Shown here: positions 13,186 through 27,289 of the stretch, one piece after another
Layout: every line of letters starts with the position of its first letter
Numbering within the stretch: position 1 is the stretch's first letter
Source of the DNA: Lithospermum erythrorhizon
Lineage: Eukaryota > Streptophyta > Magnoliopsida > Boraginales > Boraginaceae
Length of the DNA stretch: 64,000 bases
Assembly (NCBI GenBank): GCA_019722365.1
Contig: JADFUC010002328.1
Span: forward strand, 62,001 to 126,000
Reading direction: 5' to 3'
Made by a program: the position numbers and the translations under genes
The notes under the pieces: generated by a model
What the model was told of the DNA's origin: nothing
Databases searched by the model: none
What the model saw: only the letters and a program-made list of their open reading frames with translations

Positions 13186-13995
13186 TATCTTAATATACTT
13201 TTTCATAAAATTTTATACAACATATTAAAAAATATTTGAGCTAAAAATTTCAAAAATCTTAATACATCAAATTCAAGAAAGTAATACTCCTATTTTTAGG
13301 ATGGAAAACTCGCCAAGGAGATATTGACTCAAGCTATGATGGCTCTAAGCCTTCTTTGTGCACGTGACAAAATAGTTTTAAAAAAGGAGTACTTTTTATA
13401 ATTTTTATTTTTTTCTAATAAATACGGAGCATGTATTTATCGATTTAACATGGTCTAAAGTGATAAACTACTAATTTTATATAGTAATATTGTTTCTCAT
13501 TTGAGTGAAAATATTTACTTTGACATGTTGAGAAACTAGTTTCAATTTCTATCATGTTTTTAAAAATATGAAAATTATTTTATATCATCTAGTATATCTT
13601 AATATACTTTTTCATAGAATTTTATACAACATATTAAAAAATATTTAAGCTCAAAATTTCAAAAATCTTAATACATCAAATTCAAGAAAGTAATACTCCT
13701 ATTTTTAGGATGGAAAACTCGCCAAGGAGATATTGACTCAAGCTATGATGGCTCTAAGTTTCAGCATGTGACGAAAAAGTTTAAAAAAGGAGTATTTTTT
13801 ATACTTTATTTTTTCTAATAAATACGGAACATGTATGTTTATTGATTTAACATGGTCTAAAATGATAAACTACTAATTTATATAGTAATATTGGTTCTCA
13901 TTTGAGTGAATATTTACTTTGACATGCCGAGAAACTAATTTCACTGGCCATGTTTTTAAAAATATGAAAATTATTTTCTTATCATCTAATATTAA
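13186..13995. repeat. Tandem duplication of a roughly 409-bp AT-rich unit
   Basis: The unit starting TATCTTAATATACTTTTTCAT at 13186 recurs at 13595, an offset of 409 bp, and similarity continues to about 13990. Both copies share the phrase GGATGGAAAACTCGCC. Inside each copy TACTCC and GGAGTA words sit in opposite orientation about 110 bp apart, so the unit may contain a small decayed MITE. The second copy has small deletions relative to the first. Non-coding. Confidence 0.9.
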
Positions 13996-14355
13996 GTTAA
14001 AACTACAATAATATATATTTCAGTGTAATTCCAATTTATCCTTATAAGAGAATCATAAAATATGTTATTAAATGAGAATGTATGATTCTAGTAATATAAT
14101 GACAATGTGGGTTCTACTTCTAACTCTATGTCGAAAATGAAAACTAAAAACATGACTTTATTTTTAATATTCATAAGTCGAACACGACCACATTAAATTT
14201 GTAGTATAGATCAATATTTAAACTCATCCATACAAGAATGAGGAAACTTAGCATCACTTTTGAATTAAAAAAAAAAAGAATGAGAAAACGTAGAAGTTCA
14301 TTACATCCGATAGAAAAGTGAATTCAATACAGCATACTATAATGAAAAATGATTA

Positions 14356-14520
14356 CTCCATCCACCCTTTTCTTTAATGGCTATTGACTTTGCAAATTTA
14401 AATTTATCTTTTACCTTTCATTATCACTTATTTGCATTAGGCTATATTTGGTCAAAATTGAAATCAATTTTAAGATTTTTATTTATGGCAAAACTCCCCC
14501 AATCTTTTGGGATGAGGTAG
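14356..14520. mobile_element. Short Stowaway-like MITE
   Basis: A 165-bp segment begins CTCCATCCACCC and ends with the imperfect inverted partner GGGATGAGGTAG, with TA on both sides (14354-14355 and 14521-14522). TA target duplication and CTCC-type ends are characteristic of Stowaway (Tc1/mariner) MITEs. The inverted ends are short and imperfect. Confidence 0.5.
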
Positions 14521-17500
14521 TATGATTTATTTGAGACAAAAGAATGTAAAGAGTCCTAATTAAATTCATTAATGATGTGTTTTAATTTATCGTAAAGATT
14601 AATGTAACCAAAATTTTTGTTTACACTAAAACTTAATGAATTTAATTTGCAATATATTTTTCTTTACTTGTAAATTATTACATAGTCATTTATTTCAAAT
14701 TAGTGTAGCACTAAAAAATTAAGTACTTATATTTTTTATTATTGGCGTATTAGTTATATGAAGGAAATTTCCTTTGTATATAATTTTAGGAAAATAGAAG
14801 AAACTACCTGAGTATTGTATATTAGATTATAGATATACATTTTTATTGATGTTCATGCTATATATTCTTATTTATATTATTATATAAATTAAATAAAATA
14901 TATCACTGAAGAAAGCGAACTAATATTCATTCATGTTATTTTTGCTAAGATATAATAAGTAAGACTTTTTGTTATAAAAAATACCAAAATTTCCTTTATC
15001 GATGTTGTTTCAGTTAAAATATATTAGTTCCTAAAATTATTATTTTAACAATTCTTATAATAATTTTTGAATATTATTATATTTTATAATTTTACTTTAG
15101 CTCAATATATTGAAATTTTATCTAACTATGTAATTTCACTCAAAATAATTAGTTCCTAAAATTGAAAATAGAGCAAATCTTGTATTTATTTTAAATATTG
15201 TTGCATTATACATATGATTTTTATTTTTATTTTAATAAGATGTATTAAGTCATATATTTCGTTTTAAAAATATATTGTACTCGTTCTCAATTTTTCTTTT
15301 GCTCAAATATATTAAGTCATCACTTTCACTATAACAATATTGAAATTTGAACAAGTCATAGTATAGTAACTTAAATTATACTAATTACTCCTACTTTATT
15401 TCATCCCTTTGAATCTAGTATGCCCCCTTGAGACTGTATATACATTGAGTTTATAGAAAATTGTAGGAAAATGATAAATCTTGTAAACATATAAACATTG
15501 ATTGTATGAAAAAATTAAGGAATTCTTAATCTTATTGTTAAAGAACTTAGTAAATATAATCAAAGAATTCTGAGGAAGATTATAAAGTAAAGGGAGAAAT
15601 TAAGCCTCTTATAAAAATTAAGTAACATTAAGTATACAAAAATCGTAAGAAAATAATTTTACGATAAAAAGTGATCATTTTTAATTTCTAGTTGACTACT
15701 TTTATCTTCTTACAATAATAAATTACATTTTAAATTTTAATCTTGAGTTTGTTTGAATACTTTTAGTTACAATGTAATAATCATACAATTAAAATATGGA
15801 TTAATTGTTAGATGTGAAAGAGGTGGTAAATCAATGACAACCGAAGAGAGCTCATGATGTTTCGAAATACTAAAATGAAGTCGTCAACTGATGAGGCATA
15901 CAATGGGCAGTGGATACTAAATGAGCCAGCCATTTTGTGCGTGTATAACAACAAATGATTTCAGACATCGAATGTTCATCAATAAAGTAGATTATATACT
16001 TATAATATACATATTCATGCATATATTTTTTAGACCATAATATATTAATATCGATGAATTATATTTCTTATAGAGTAAAAACTAATATAAGTATTATTAT
16101 GACAATATACTCTTATCTAGTTTACTAATTACTAATCAATATTAAATAGTGAAGATTAAATTTTTTAAATTTCCTTTCATATATTGAATTGAACTCTAAT
16201 TAATTATTATATCTATAGTTTATAGATAAAGATATTTTTATTTAAGCATAAAAACTAACATGTTATATTTATTATAATAAAAAATTTAAATTTATGAAAT
16301 AAAATATTCAAATCTACATTCTCCATACTAAATGATCATTACGCTGATTTAAGTGATCCTAATTGAGAAACTTTTTATCGGTTTTACGCCTTCATCGATA
16401 AACATAATTTTAATTTCAATAAAAATTTACGTCAATATTAAAGTATATTGAAAATATTATTTGTACTTTCACCAAATATTATACAACAAAATAAAAATAT
16501 TTGAATTTAACATTTAATCTATGAAAAATTCAAATTTAAACTTTGACAATCTATTGGGGATGGAGGGAGTATTAGATATATATGTAACTTGCCACTTTTT
16601 TTATTTCAATTGTTGAAATGTAATAGAAAATATCACATAATAATTTAGATATATATTCTTTAATAGTAATTTTTTATTAGAAAAATTATTTTTCAATTTA
16701 TAATGAATAATTATCATATAAAAAATGTTAGTATAAGTAGACTAATTCATTATATTAAAATAGAATTTACTTATTGTTATGATAAAATTAAAATAATCAA
16801 AGGCAGTATTATATCAAACACTTTTATCTGTTGGTAAATATGTTGAGTATTTTTTATATAATTGGACGAAGATGTTGATAATAAACATATGGTAATAAGT
16901 ACGAAAGCCAGAAACTATCGGGTATATTATTATAAAGCAGTAGTTGTATAACTCCACCATGCTTGAATCGTTATGGACTTTTTAGGCAAACAATTCTGTG
17001 ACTTATTAATTATCAATTGTTATAAAGGCCCCTTTTAAATTTTAGAAACATATTTTTCCATCAATAGAAAATATTATAATAAGAGTAATATAGTAATTAG
17101 TAATGTGAAAAGAGAAAAAATACAACTCATATTTTTATAAATGGGGGATATAGATATAGATAGATATAGATTAGGACTTTCTTAGGGTTCTATGAGCGTT
17201 TGTTTGGCCAATTGATCAATAAATATGGAGTTTGATATAAGGAGTTGGTCTAAGTTTTAAACTCCACTAGTAGTATTAATGAAGGCTTAAAAAGAGTTGT
17301 TAATTGTTAAACTCCACTAGTAGTATTAGTGTTTATCTGGAAAAGCATATTACTGGATTCGCTAAGGTTTGTCTCTAATTTACTCATTCAAAAAGTTAAT
17401 AAGCTACACAAGAAAACTCTAGCAAAAAACTCTCAAACGATTGTGTTACCAAGAGGGCATTGCAAGAGCCTTTACAAAAATGGAGCCTCATTTTAATGAT

Positions 17501-17686
17501 TTTATGCTCTATACTTGTCATGCTTCCAGTCATGCAAATATGCAATGATTTATACTAAATATCCATAACAACAGCAACAACAGAAACCAAATGGAAGATA
17601 AAGGATTGATAAATGTGCAATACATAAATTTGAATAGCAACATTGTTACTTTCTAGAATATCAATAGATAAACATGAAATGGCCTT
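14521..17686. other. AT-rich intergenic DNA
   Basis: Very AT-rich, with no open frame or splice pattern suggesting a gene. Single MITE-like ends occur (a GGATGGAGGGAGTA word near 16558, TACTCC near 15386), but I could not pair them confidently. A GATATAGATA-type simple repeat lies at about 17148-17172, and an 18-bp phrase containing AAACTCCACTAGTAGTATTA recurs at about 17257 and 17309. The last few hundred bases may hold the 3' untranslated region of the next gene. Confidence 0.4.
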
Positions 17687-19569
<1,883 letters not shown>

Positions 19570-19570
19570 A

Positions 19571-19604
19571 GAGAGACAAAGAGAGAGAGAGGTGTAATGC
19601 AAGG

Positions 19605-19652
<48 letters not shown>
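19571..19652. repeat. GA/AG microsatellite in the leader of the unknown gene
   Basis: Two GA-rich tracts (about 19571-19592 and 19609-19652) lie just upstream of the start codon at 19569. Each is followed by the same phrase GTGTAATGCAAGGAAAT, so the tract and its neighbour were duplicated together. CT-rich leaders on the sense strand are common in plant 5' untranslated regions and can affect expression. Confidence 0.9.
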
Positions 19653-19654
<2 letters not shown>

Positions 19655-19689
19655 GTAATGCAAGGAAATATAATTTCCACTGTCTACAA

Positions 19690-19816
19690 TAACGTAACAC
19701 AAAGATGAGCAGAGAGGAAGATGGTGAATTGAGCGGGAACAATTGTTTGCCGCCTATATATTACTAACCTATTACCCTGCTTCAATCTTCATTACATATA
19801 ATGGCTTAACTAATAC
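19690..19816. repeat. Upstream segment of the unknown gene, duplicated beyond the hAT palindrome
   Basis: The segment with GAAGATGGTGAATTGAGC at about 19718 and CCTATTAC..CATTACATATAA at about 19769-19800 recurs in the same orientation beyond the hAT palindrome. There it is split into pieces at about 27340-27368 and 27765-27830. The last eight bases (ACTAATAC, 19809-19816) also form the left target duplication of the hAT composite. Confidence 0.6.
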
Positions 19817-20918
19817 TAGGCCCGTAAACTACAAGTTTCGATTCGATTCAAGTGATTTCGATCTCGAAATAATCTTGGTAAATCAAACTACACAAACGTT
19901 AAATCAATATTCGCCGAACCGAGCCGAACCGCTCGAATTATTCGCTCGGTTCGGTCAGGTAATATAACCGACCGTAGGTCCATTATATTACCCACCTAAA
20001 AACGGAGCCTAACGCGACCTAATTATTTAACGCCAATTCGGCTCGAACGTTTCGGAAGTATATTCGCCTGGCTCGATTCGAATCGAATATCACTTTGGTA
20101 TTCGCCTTGATTCGAATTCTTTGCAGAAGAGGTCTGCTCGTGATTTTGGCTCGATTTTTCGAACGGTTCGAAAAAGCTCGGTCCGAGATACATTTTTAAA
20201 AAATAACAGTACATTGAAATTAAAAATGCATAATAAGAGAATGATGAAATATTAATTACAGTTCCAACATCCAATGTTTAAAAAAGTCCTAAATTAGGCT
20301 CAGAATATAGTCTTTTTCAGTAATCAAAAATTCCGACACGTTATGGTTGCAAGCACCATGATTGCCATGCCAAGATACGTGCCGGATCAAATCGTCTTCA
20401 AAGACGCTACGGTCGCAAACATGGAACCGCCGAATAACACGGATTGATTTTCACACACGCACACTCAATTTCATCATCTCCTTTAAAAACCGTAATGTTC
20501 CATAATTACAAAACCAAAACCGTAAGTCCGCAATGGGGCCCCACAAACGAAAAACAAGCCCCACAAATTACAATGGCCCCACGAGTTCAAATGACAACAA
20601 AAAGACGTAAGTTGGTAATTCGGGATATTGCCACAGAAAGCGAGTCACCAAACAGCCCACTTAATCAAAGTTTTCTCATTTTGGGTGTTTCTTTTCTTGG
20701 TGGCTTGCCACTACTGTGGCCTTGTCTGCTGGTGGGGTCATTAACAGAGCGACACCCCGAATCTCAAAGTATCGAGTAGCAAGCAAGTAGGCAAATAAAC
20801 TTATTACCAATAAAGAAACAGCTTACTATAAATGTATAGAAATAGACAAAAAACAAATTAAAACAAATAACAAAAACAGAACAGTGCAGAGAAAATACTC
20901 AATGGCATTGGCATCGAC

Positions 20919-22750
20919 TTAGATCTTCCATTTCAAACACTTTGTCATATTCCAATTCAATTGGATCATCATTTGGCTATTAAAAAAATGGTCAACAAAC
21001 TTGTTGAATAGAAAAAAGTTAAAAAGTAAGAAAAAAGGTAAAAATAAGTAACAAAACATACCTCTCTGGAAGATCGAATGCCATAAGCGCTCTCGATCCA
21101 ATCTCCACCACAAAGTAGGATCAACCTGTTCTACCATTGACGCTTCTTTATCAATCACTCTACCACCAAAGACTTCAAGGTGTGATTCTCGAAAAGTAAA
21201 TGTTGTAATTGAATGGATAAATGTCCATAGCCATCTTGGACAATATTTATACCTCTCATTCCTTTCCACCGCCCAAGAACATCAAAGTTATCCACATTAG
21301 GAAAATAGCTTCTCACAAGAGGGATTCAAAAGCTTATGCCATCGCTTGTGCTTTCAATTTGTATTCATCATACCTTCTTTGTTAATCATGAATGTTAGTT
21401 GTTTCAAGTATCTTAATATGGTTTAGGCTTTGCCTTTATCATCACCATACCACAAAGATACCCGATCATAAAGATTATCAAACTCTAAACACAGTTTCCA
21501 ATCTAGCCTCATAATCTATGGGATACATCGATTCGTAAGCAAACTTGATCATAACCTTCTTATACCTAGGATCCAGAATTGAACCAAAAGAAAGCAACAA
21601 ATCACATTCTTCCCAATATTTGTCATACTTATGACATTCTGAGCCATAATTGTGATATGTTTGGTAGTAACATTATCCAATCGAATATTTATCAAATCTC
21701 ATCCATTTCTTAACTCAATCAAGCACGATTAACATTTGGATAATCGTCGCCACTAATCAAATTTGTCACATCCAGAACACCTCAAGAAATTCACACACCT
21801 CATGAACTTCAGCCCATTCAAAATCAAGAGGGACAAGCATCAAGAAGTTGGGCTTCATCATCCTCTCCAATTTAGTAGCATCAGTTTATACTTATAGTAA
21901 AGTAGACAACATCACATAAGTTGAATTCCATCTAGTGTTATTATCTAACACTAACTTAAAAGAGATGGTAAATCGCAGTTAATCCTATGTTCATTAAATG
22001 AATTACAATATGTTTTCGTAATCCAAACAAGAACTTAACACCTTCTAACCACATCGCTCACTTTCAATCTCTTTTAACCCATCTCTAACTGTAAAGAAAT
22101 TCATTATACGTGGGCACAACACCTAACATGAACAGCTTTACCATTCAATACCAACTTTGGAAATAGAAGTTATAATCTTTTCTTAAATATCAATACAAAC
22201 ACTTCATTAGCACTTTGCATTATCAACTCATCGTAAGAAACTTTATTACCACTCTAGAATTTGGCAACTCTATGTACTTCTTTTAGCTAACGCACACCAT
22301 TACGCTGGCTGACATTAACAAAGATAAAACCCTTCGCATTCCACCTCTATCAACATACAATTTACTAATAAACTTATATCCTATCCTCCGACCCCTGCAC
22401 TTCACCGAACAATCGCTGTTAACCCAACCCTAGCAACCTTACTCAAAAGTCCCCTTAATTAACCATTTCATTTTCAAAAACAAGAAAACATTCTTTCCTA
22501 ACCAAATATCTAATGATTTTTCTATAACGAAAGAGCGTGAGCCGTAAACTCATTAAACACCTTATGCTCAACTATTATGAAAGGATATTCATGTGCAAGA
22601 ATCATATGAGCAGCCAAGAGTTTTACCTTTACAAAATCAAATGTAAAATTTAGAACAGAACTTTCTCCTTCAGAAATGTGAAGCTGAGATTGTACAAATT
22701 TAGAACCATCGAGTCTCCACACTCAACCTCTTTGTAGGAAAGAGTTTCAG
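20919..22750 (-). pseudogene. hAT transposase remnant, left arm
   Basis: Read from 22750 downward, fragments match a plant hAT transposase (BED-finger/RICESLEEPER type). The N-terminal part has KLLAAHMILAHEYPF and IVEHKVFNEF (about 22522-22722). A middle part at about 21950-22060 shows the inverted DNA of the right arm's conserved block. The C-terminal dimerisation region (about 21060-21269) has FGGRVIDKEAS and LWWRLDRERL. Stops and frameshifts separate the pieces, so it is inactive. It is more decayed in the middle than the right copy but better preserved in the dimerisation domain. Confidence 0.85.
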
Positions 22751-22899
22751 GTCTAGCTGTGTGCATGCCAATTTCAAATGTCTAATCAAATGTGATGTCA
22801 GACTTTAGCTCGGGTCGATGTTAAGTCAACCATAAAATAAGGCATATTTATTTTTCTTTTTTTCCACTGTGCATCACAATGTTTAAATGATTCCTAAAC

Positions 22900-24340
22900 C
22901 ATGTCACACAAAGAAGTTGGTTGTTAATGGGACGAAGAACTCTCATCATTTCACCGCCACCCCCTTGATCCATTATCCCATTTGAGAGTCCATTATCCAT
23001 TATCCCATTAATTCCTAAATCCCTAACCTAACTCTCATTCTCTCATTCACTCACTCTCTCTCTGCCGTTTGAATCTCTCTGCTCTCTCTCAAAATTTCTC
23101 TCTTCTCTCAAAGTTTCTACTTCCCTCAGTTGTAACCTTCTGAAAATATGTCATATGTGTTCTCATTGTCACTAGTTCGCGACAACAGACATATCCATTG
23201 CTTCGCTTTTGAGTCTAGCTTCTGACTTTTAGGTTGACTATTATGATTTTAGCTCAGCATGTTTGATTTTCACAATAGCTCCGTTAAGTATATTTGTTAG
23301 TCATTGCGGATTCGATTGTTAATTTTTCTATTGCTTCGATTCGAAGCTGTATCTAAAGTTAACTTTTCGGTTGACTTTGACAAATCAATAATTATTTCGA
23401 CTTTTGGTTTGCTTGGTGGTTTTGATATCTGAATAACTCTGATTTATTATGTTTTGGTTTCGATTTGATAATTCTGACTTTTATTTCGACTTTGACTTTT
23501 GGTTTGACTTTGATAAAATCGAACAAGTACTTCTATTTTAGGTTGCATGTTGTTGTTTTTAGTTGTTAATATCATTGATTTAGTGTTATGTTGTTTTGAT
23601 ATTCGTTTGACTTTGGTTTGACTTTCATAAAACCAATAATTACTTCGATTTTTTATCCTTATAGTTTGATAATCGAATGCTTTCGTTTCAATTAGTGGTT
23701 TCAATTGGGGAAAATTATTAATTGTGGTTTCACTTTCAGAATTAGTGGTTTTAATTGGAGAAAATTATTAATTAGTGGTTTCAATTTTGTACTGTGCTTC
23801 AATTGGGGAATTGTGGTTTCAATTTCGTGGAAAATTATTAATTAGGGTTTCAATTTTATAATTCAATTAAATAATTTTGTAATTAGGGTTTCAATTAAAT
23901 AATTTTGTAATTGGGGTGGTTTCACTAAAATGCGCTTTGTATCAGGTTTCAATTTTGTAATTCAATTAAATAATTTTGTAATTGTGCTTCAATTACGCAA
24001 TTAGGCTTCACTTGCAATTCAATTCAAACAATTTTGTAATTACCGCTTTATTTAAACCGCTTAATTTTTGCAATCGAGTCTAATATTGGCCTTTTCATTT
24101 GTCAATCTTCGTATATACCCCTGCACTGATAACTGATAATGACGAGGGAATGGCATTCGACTAGAATCTCGATCGTAATTTCAATTCGAATCGGGGACGG
24201 GCCGAAATGAGTGGATTCGTCAGGTAATGGCCGATTCAAATGGTAGACGTCTCGGCTGGTGGCAATTTGAGAGTTCGATCCTCAGACCAACAAGCCTGGC
24301 CGGTGTTAAAGCATTTGCTCTGGGGATCATTTTAAACATA
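22900..24340. other. Spacer between the two hAT arms
   Basis: About 1.4 kb with no transposase similarity. The left part (about 23020-23130) is a CT-rich stretch resembling a transcribed leader. From about 23400 onward the sequence is rich in TTTCAATT and TTTGACTTT words. Around 24240-24300 a short segment (GAGTTCGATCCTC) loosely resembles an internal pol III B box, without a SINE-like tail or target duplication. Confidence 0.5.
23690..24010. repeat. Degenerate minisatellite in the spacer
   Basis: Irregular repeats of units such as TTAGTGGTTTCAATTGGGGA and AAAATTATTAATTA, shading into TTTCAATTAAATAATTTTGT. Copies vary in length (about 35-45 bp) and order, so this is a decayed minisatellite and not a clean array. 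Non-coding. Confidence 0.7.
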
Positions 24341-24349
24341 TCACACGCT

Positions 24350-26250
24350 TCCTAAGGAAAAGAAAATAAATGTACTCACCGTAGCATCACACCGATCAAG
24401 CCAAGTGGTACAACATCACATTTGACAGTATTCAAATTGGCATGTCCAGCCTGTGACACAAAATCTTTCCCAAAGAGGTCAGTAGCTGAATCTCACGGTT
24501 CTAAATTTGTACAATCTCAGCTTCACATTTCTGAAGGAGATAGTTCTGTTCTAAATTTTACATTTGATTTTGCAAAGGTAAAACTCTTGGCTGCTCATAT
24601 GATTCTTGCACATGAATATCCTTTCATAATAGTTGAGCATAAGGTGTTTAATGAGTTTCTGAAAGCCTACACTCCTCATTATAGAAAATCCGCAGGCATT
24701 TGTCAGAAAGAAGCTACGTTTTTGAAAATGAAACGTTAAAATTCAAGTGGACTTTGAGTAGGTGTCATAGGGTCAGTTAACAACCCATTGTTAAGGGTCC
24801 GAGGTTCAAAGATGTGATATGGGCGGTTACTTTGTCACTATGTCGATGTGAGTCGAATCGGCGGTTTTATGTTTTGTTAATGTCCCACCACTCCATAATA
24901 GTGTCGTATTAGCTGTTAAGTACATGAAGTCAAGCTAAATTTTATGAAATTATGATAAAGTTTCTTCATAGCTTGATACCCAAGTGCTAATGATGCTTGT
25001 ATCATATTTTAAGAAAAGATTATAACTCTATTTCAAAGTCGGGTATTGAATGGTAAATCAAGCCATGTTCTGCCGCGCTTCCATACAATGAATTTGCTAG
25101 TTGTAGACGGGCTAAGTAGACAGAAAGTGACTGACGTTAGAGAATGTGTTAAGTTCTGTTTGGTTCGAAACAGATTGAATTCATTTAATGAACATAGGAT
25201 TAATTTGCAATCGCTATCTAATAAGTTGTTAGATAATAACACTAGATGGAATTCAACTTACGTGACGCTGTCTACCCATATAAGCATAGCAAGGTTTAGT
25301 AAGTTTGGAAAGGACGATAAAGCTTTTTGAGGTTCTGCCCTGTGCGATTTTGGAATGGCACAAGTACACGAGGTTTCAGGGAATTCTCGAGGTGTTCCCT
25401 TGACGTGACAAATTTGATTAATGTATTAAATTATCCAACCGTTAATGTTTTTGATCGAAAGTTAAGTCCGATTAAGAAATTGATAAATATTCACTGATAA
25501 CGTTACTACCAAACATATGTATAAGTATGACTTAAGAATGTCATTTAAGTATGATAAGTATTGGAAAGAATGTGATTTGTTACTTTCTTTTGGCTCACCT
25601 GATCCTAGCGGCATATGTTACGATCAAGTTTGCTTATGAATTAATGTATCACATAGATTATGAGGGCTGACTGAAACCTGTGGTTTGGGAGTTTCGCTGA
25701 TCTTTCTCGACGTATGTCGTAATATATGGTGATGATAAAGGAAAAGGCTCTGAACCTTATTCTGGGTACTTGAAACAACCACTTTGTTCCACAGTTAACA
25801 AAAGAAGATATGATGAATACAAATTGAACCGCAAATCACGGAAAAGAAAACATACATGAATCCCACGCGAGGAAAAAGTTTTTCCTAATGTGGACAACTT
25901 TGATGTTCTTGTTGGTGAAAGGAACTAGGAGGTATAAAATATTGTCCAAGATGGCAATGGACATTTTATCCATTCCAATCACAAATCGAATCCACCTTTT
26001 AGCCAAGGGTGTGAAATGATTGATAAAAAGAGCCTCAATGAGAAAGAGATGAGTCGTTCTTGTTTGTGGTGGAGATTGACCAAGGCAATTTTATGGCACT
26101 AGATCTTCTAGAGAGGTATGACTTTTTTTTTTACATTTTTTTTACATTTTTTACATTTTCTGTTCAACAACTTTGTTGACCAATTTTTTTTTATAGCCAA
26201 ATGATGATCCAATTGAATTGGAATATGACAAAGAGTTTCAAATGGAAGAT
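24350..26250 (+). pseudogene. hAT transposase remnant, right arm
   Basis: The frame at 24422-24739 holds the N-terminal part: a cysteine pair (ACPACDT), then KLLAAHMILAHEYPF and VEHKVFNEFLKAYTPHYRK. The next block, 25046-25330, has the conserved NLLVVDGL helix and the LLDNNTRWNSTYVTL motif typical of hAT transposases. Further fragments follow: FDRKLSPIKKL near 25450, KYDKYWKECDLLLSFGSPDP near 25560, and the dimerisation region around 25930-26116 with LWWRL in a shifted frame. Several stops and frameshifts make it inactive. It is the inverted relative of the fragment set at 20919-22750. Confidence 0.88.
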
Positions 26251-27289
26251 CCTAAGTCCAATGCCAATGCCAATGGGTATTTTAATTTGTTTTTTTTGTG
26301 TATTTCCATCTGTTTTATTTAAACTATTTTTTTTTGGTATTTTTGTTGTTGTAAATATGTCTCTCTCGTCTCTTCTACTCAATCGATTTAGGTTCAGACA
26401 TCACCTTATTCAAGCAACTCCTCAACACACAAGTTTCAACAATACTGCAAGCTACCAAGAAAGAAACAAGCAAATGAAACCTCGATTCATTCCTCGTCAT
26501 TCCTGCTGGCTGTTGGCTATTTTCTGCTCCATTTCTCAATTTCCGCTGCTTCGCATTTCATTACATTTGAACTTCGGTGGGGACTGCTCGGCTCTCAGGG
26601 ACTGTTTTGGCTCAGGGACCGTTCTGGCTGTTTCCGGCTTGTACCGCGACCGTTCGCTTTTCGGGCGGCGACGAATTAGTGTACGCTTATTATTGAAAAT
26701 TGATCCGCACGTTATTCGCATGGCAGCCCATGTTGTTTCGGTACCATGGCGCTGTATTCCGACCGCACAGATTCGCACGACAATCATGGTGCTTGCAACC
26801 ATAACGTGTCGGACTTTTGATTGCTGAAAATAGCTATATTCTGAGCCTAAATTAGGACTTTTTTAACATTGGATGTTGGAACTGTAATGACTATATTTCA
26901 TCATTATCTTATTATGCATTTTTAATTGCAATGTAGTATTGTTTTTTTAAATTGTATTTCGGACCGAGCTTTTTCGAACAATGGCAAAGTTGCCAAATTC
27001 GAAATAATTTTATCCAACAAAATTACTTCTCGAATACGAGCGAATATCAAAATTTGATATTCGCCAACCGAGCCGAAATTTAATATATGGTTCAACACCG
27101 CGAGCCGAATTCAAACTTTCAAGATTCGGGTCATGTTCGCCTCTGCTTACACCCCCCTAACCAATACATCCCAAATAGTGTTAAAACTTAAAAGGATTAA
27201 TGATATGTTCGATCATACATGTTTCACAACGTTCATTATTTGATTACACATGTTTTAAAATGACCTATTCGTCATGTTAATTACCAACA

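Larger units (their letters stand above)
19817..27159. mobile_element. Composite hAT palindrome: two inverted hAT copies bounded by an 8-bp target duplication
   Basis: Two related hAT copies lie in opposite orientation, about 19.8-22.9 kb (minus) and 24.3-27.2 kb (plus), with their 5' ends toward a spacer of about 1.4 kb. Homology between the arms covers coding parts and outer ends: an identical stretch around CATGGTGCTTGCAACCATAA appears at about 20355 (inverted) and 26788, and both arms carry CGGACCGAGCTTTTTCGAA. The outer ends start TAGGcccGTAAAC on the left and, inverted, TAGGggggtGTAAGC on the right. The flanks are ACTAATAC (19809-19816) and ACCAATAC (27160-27167), an 8-bp duplication with one mismatch, the length expected for hAT. 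The whole 7.3 kb therefore looks like one transposed unit. Nested or independent insertions are the alternative. Confidence 0.7.

Noticed and set aside
16540..16575. Stowaway-like end GGATGGAGGGAGTA
   Set aside because: No inverted partner at a sensible distance. Candidate left ends near 15386 are more than 1.1 kb away and poorly matched.
24215..24330. Possible SINE with a B box-like GAGTTCGATCCTC
   Set aside because: No A-tail, no target duplication and only a weak A box. The position at the inner edge of the right hAT arm makes hAT leader sequence more likely.
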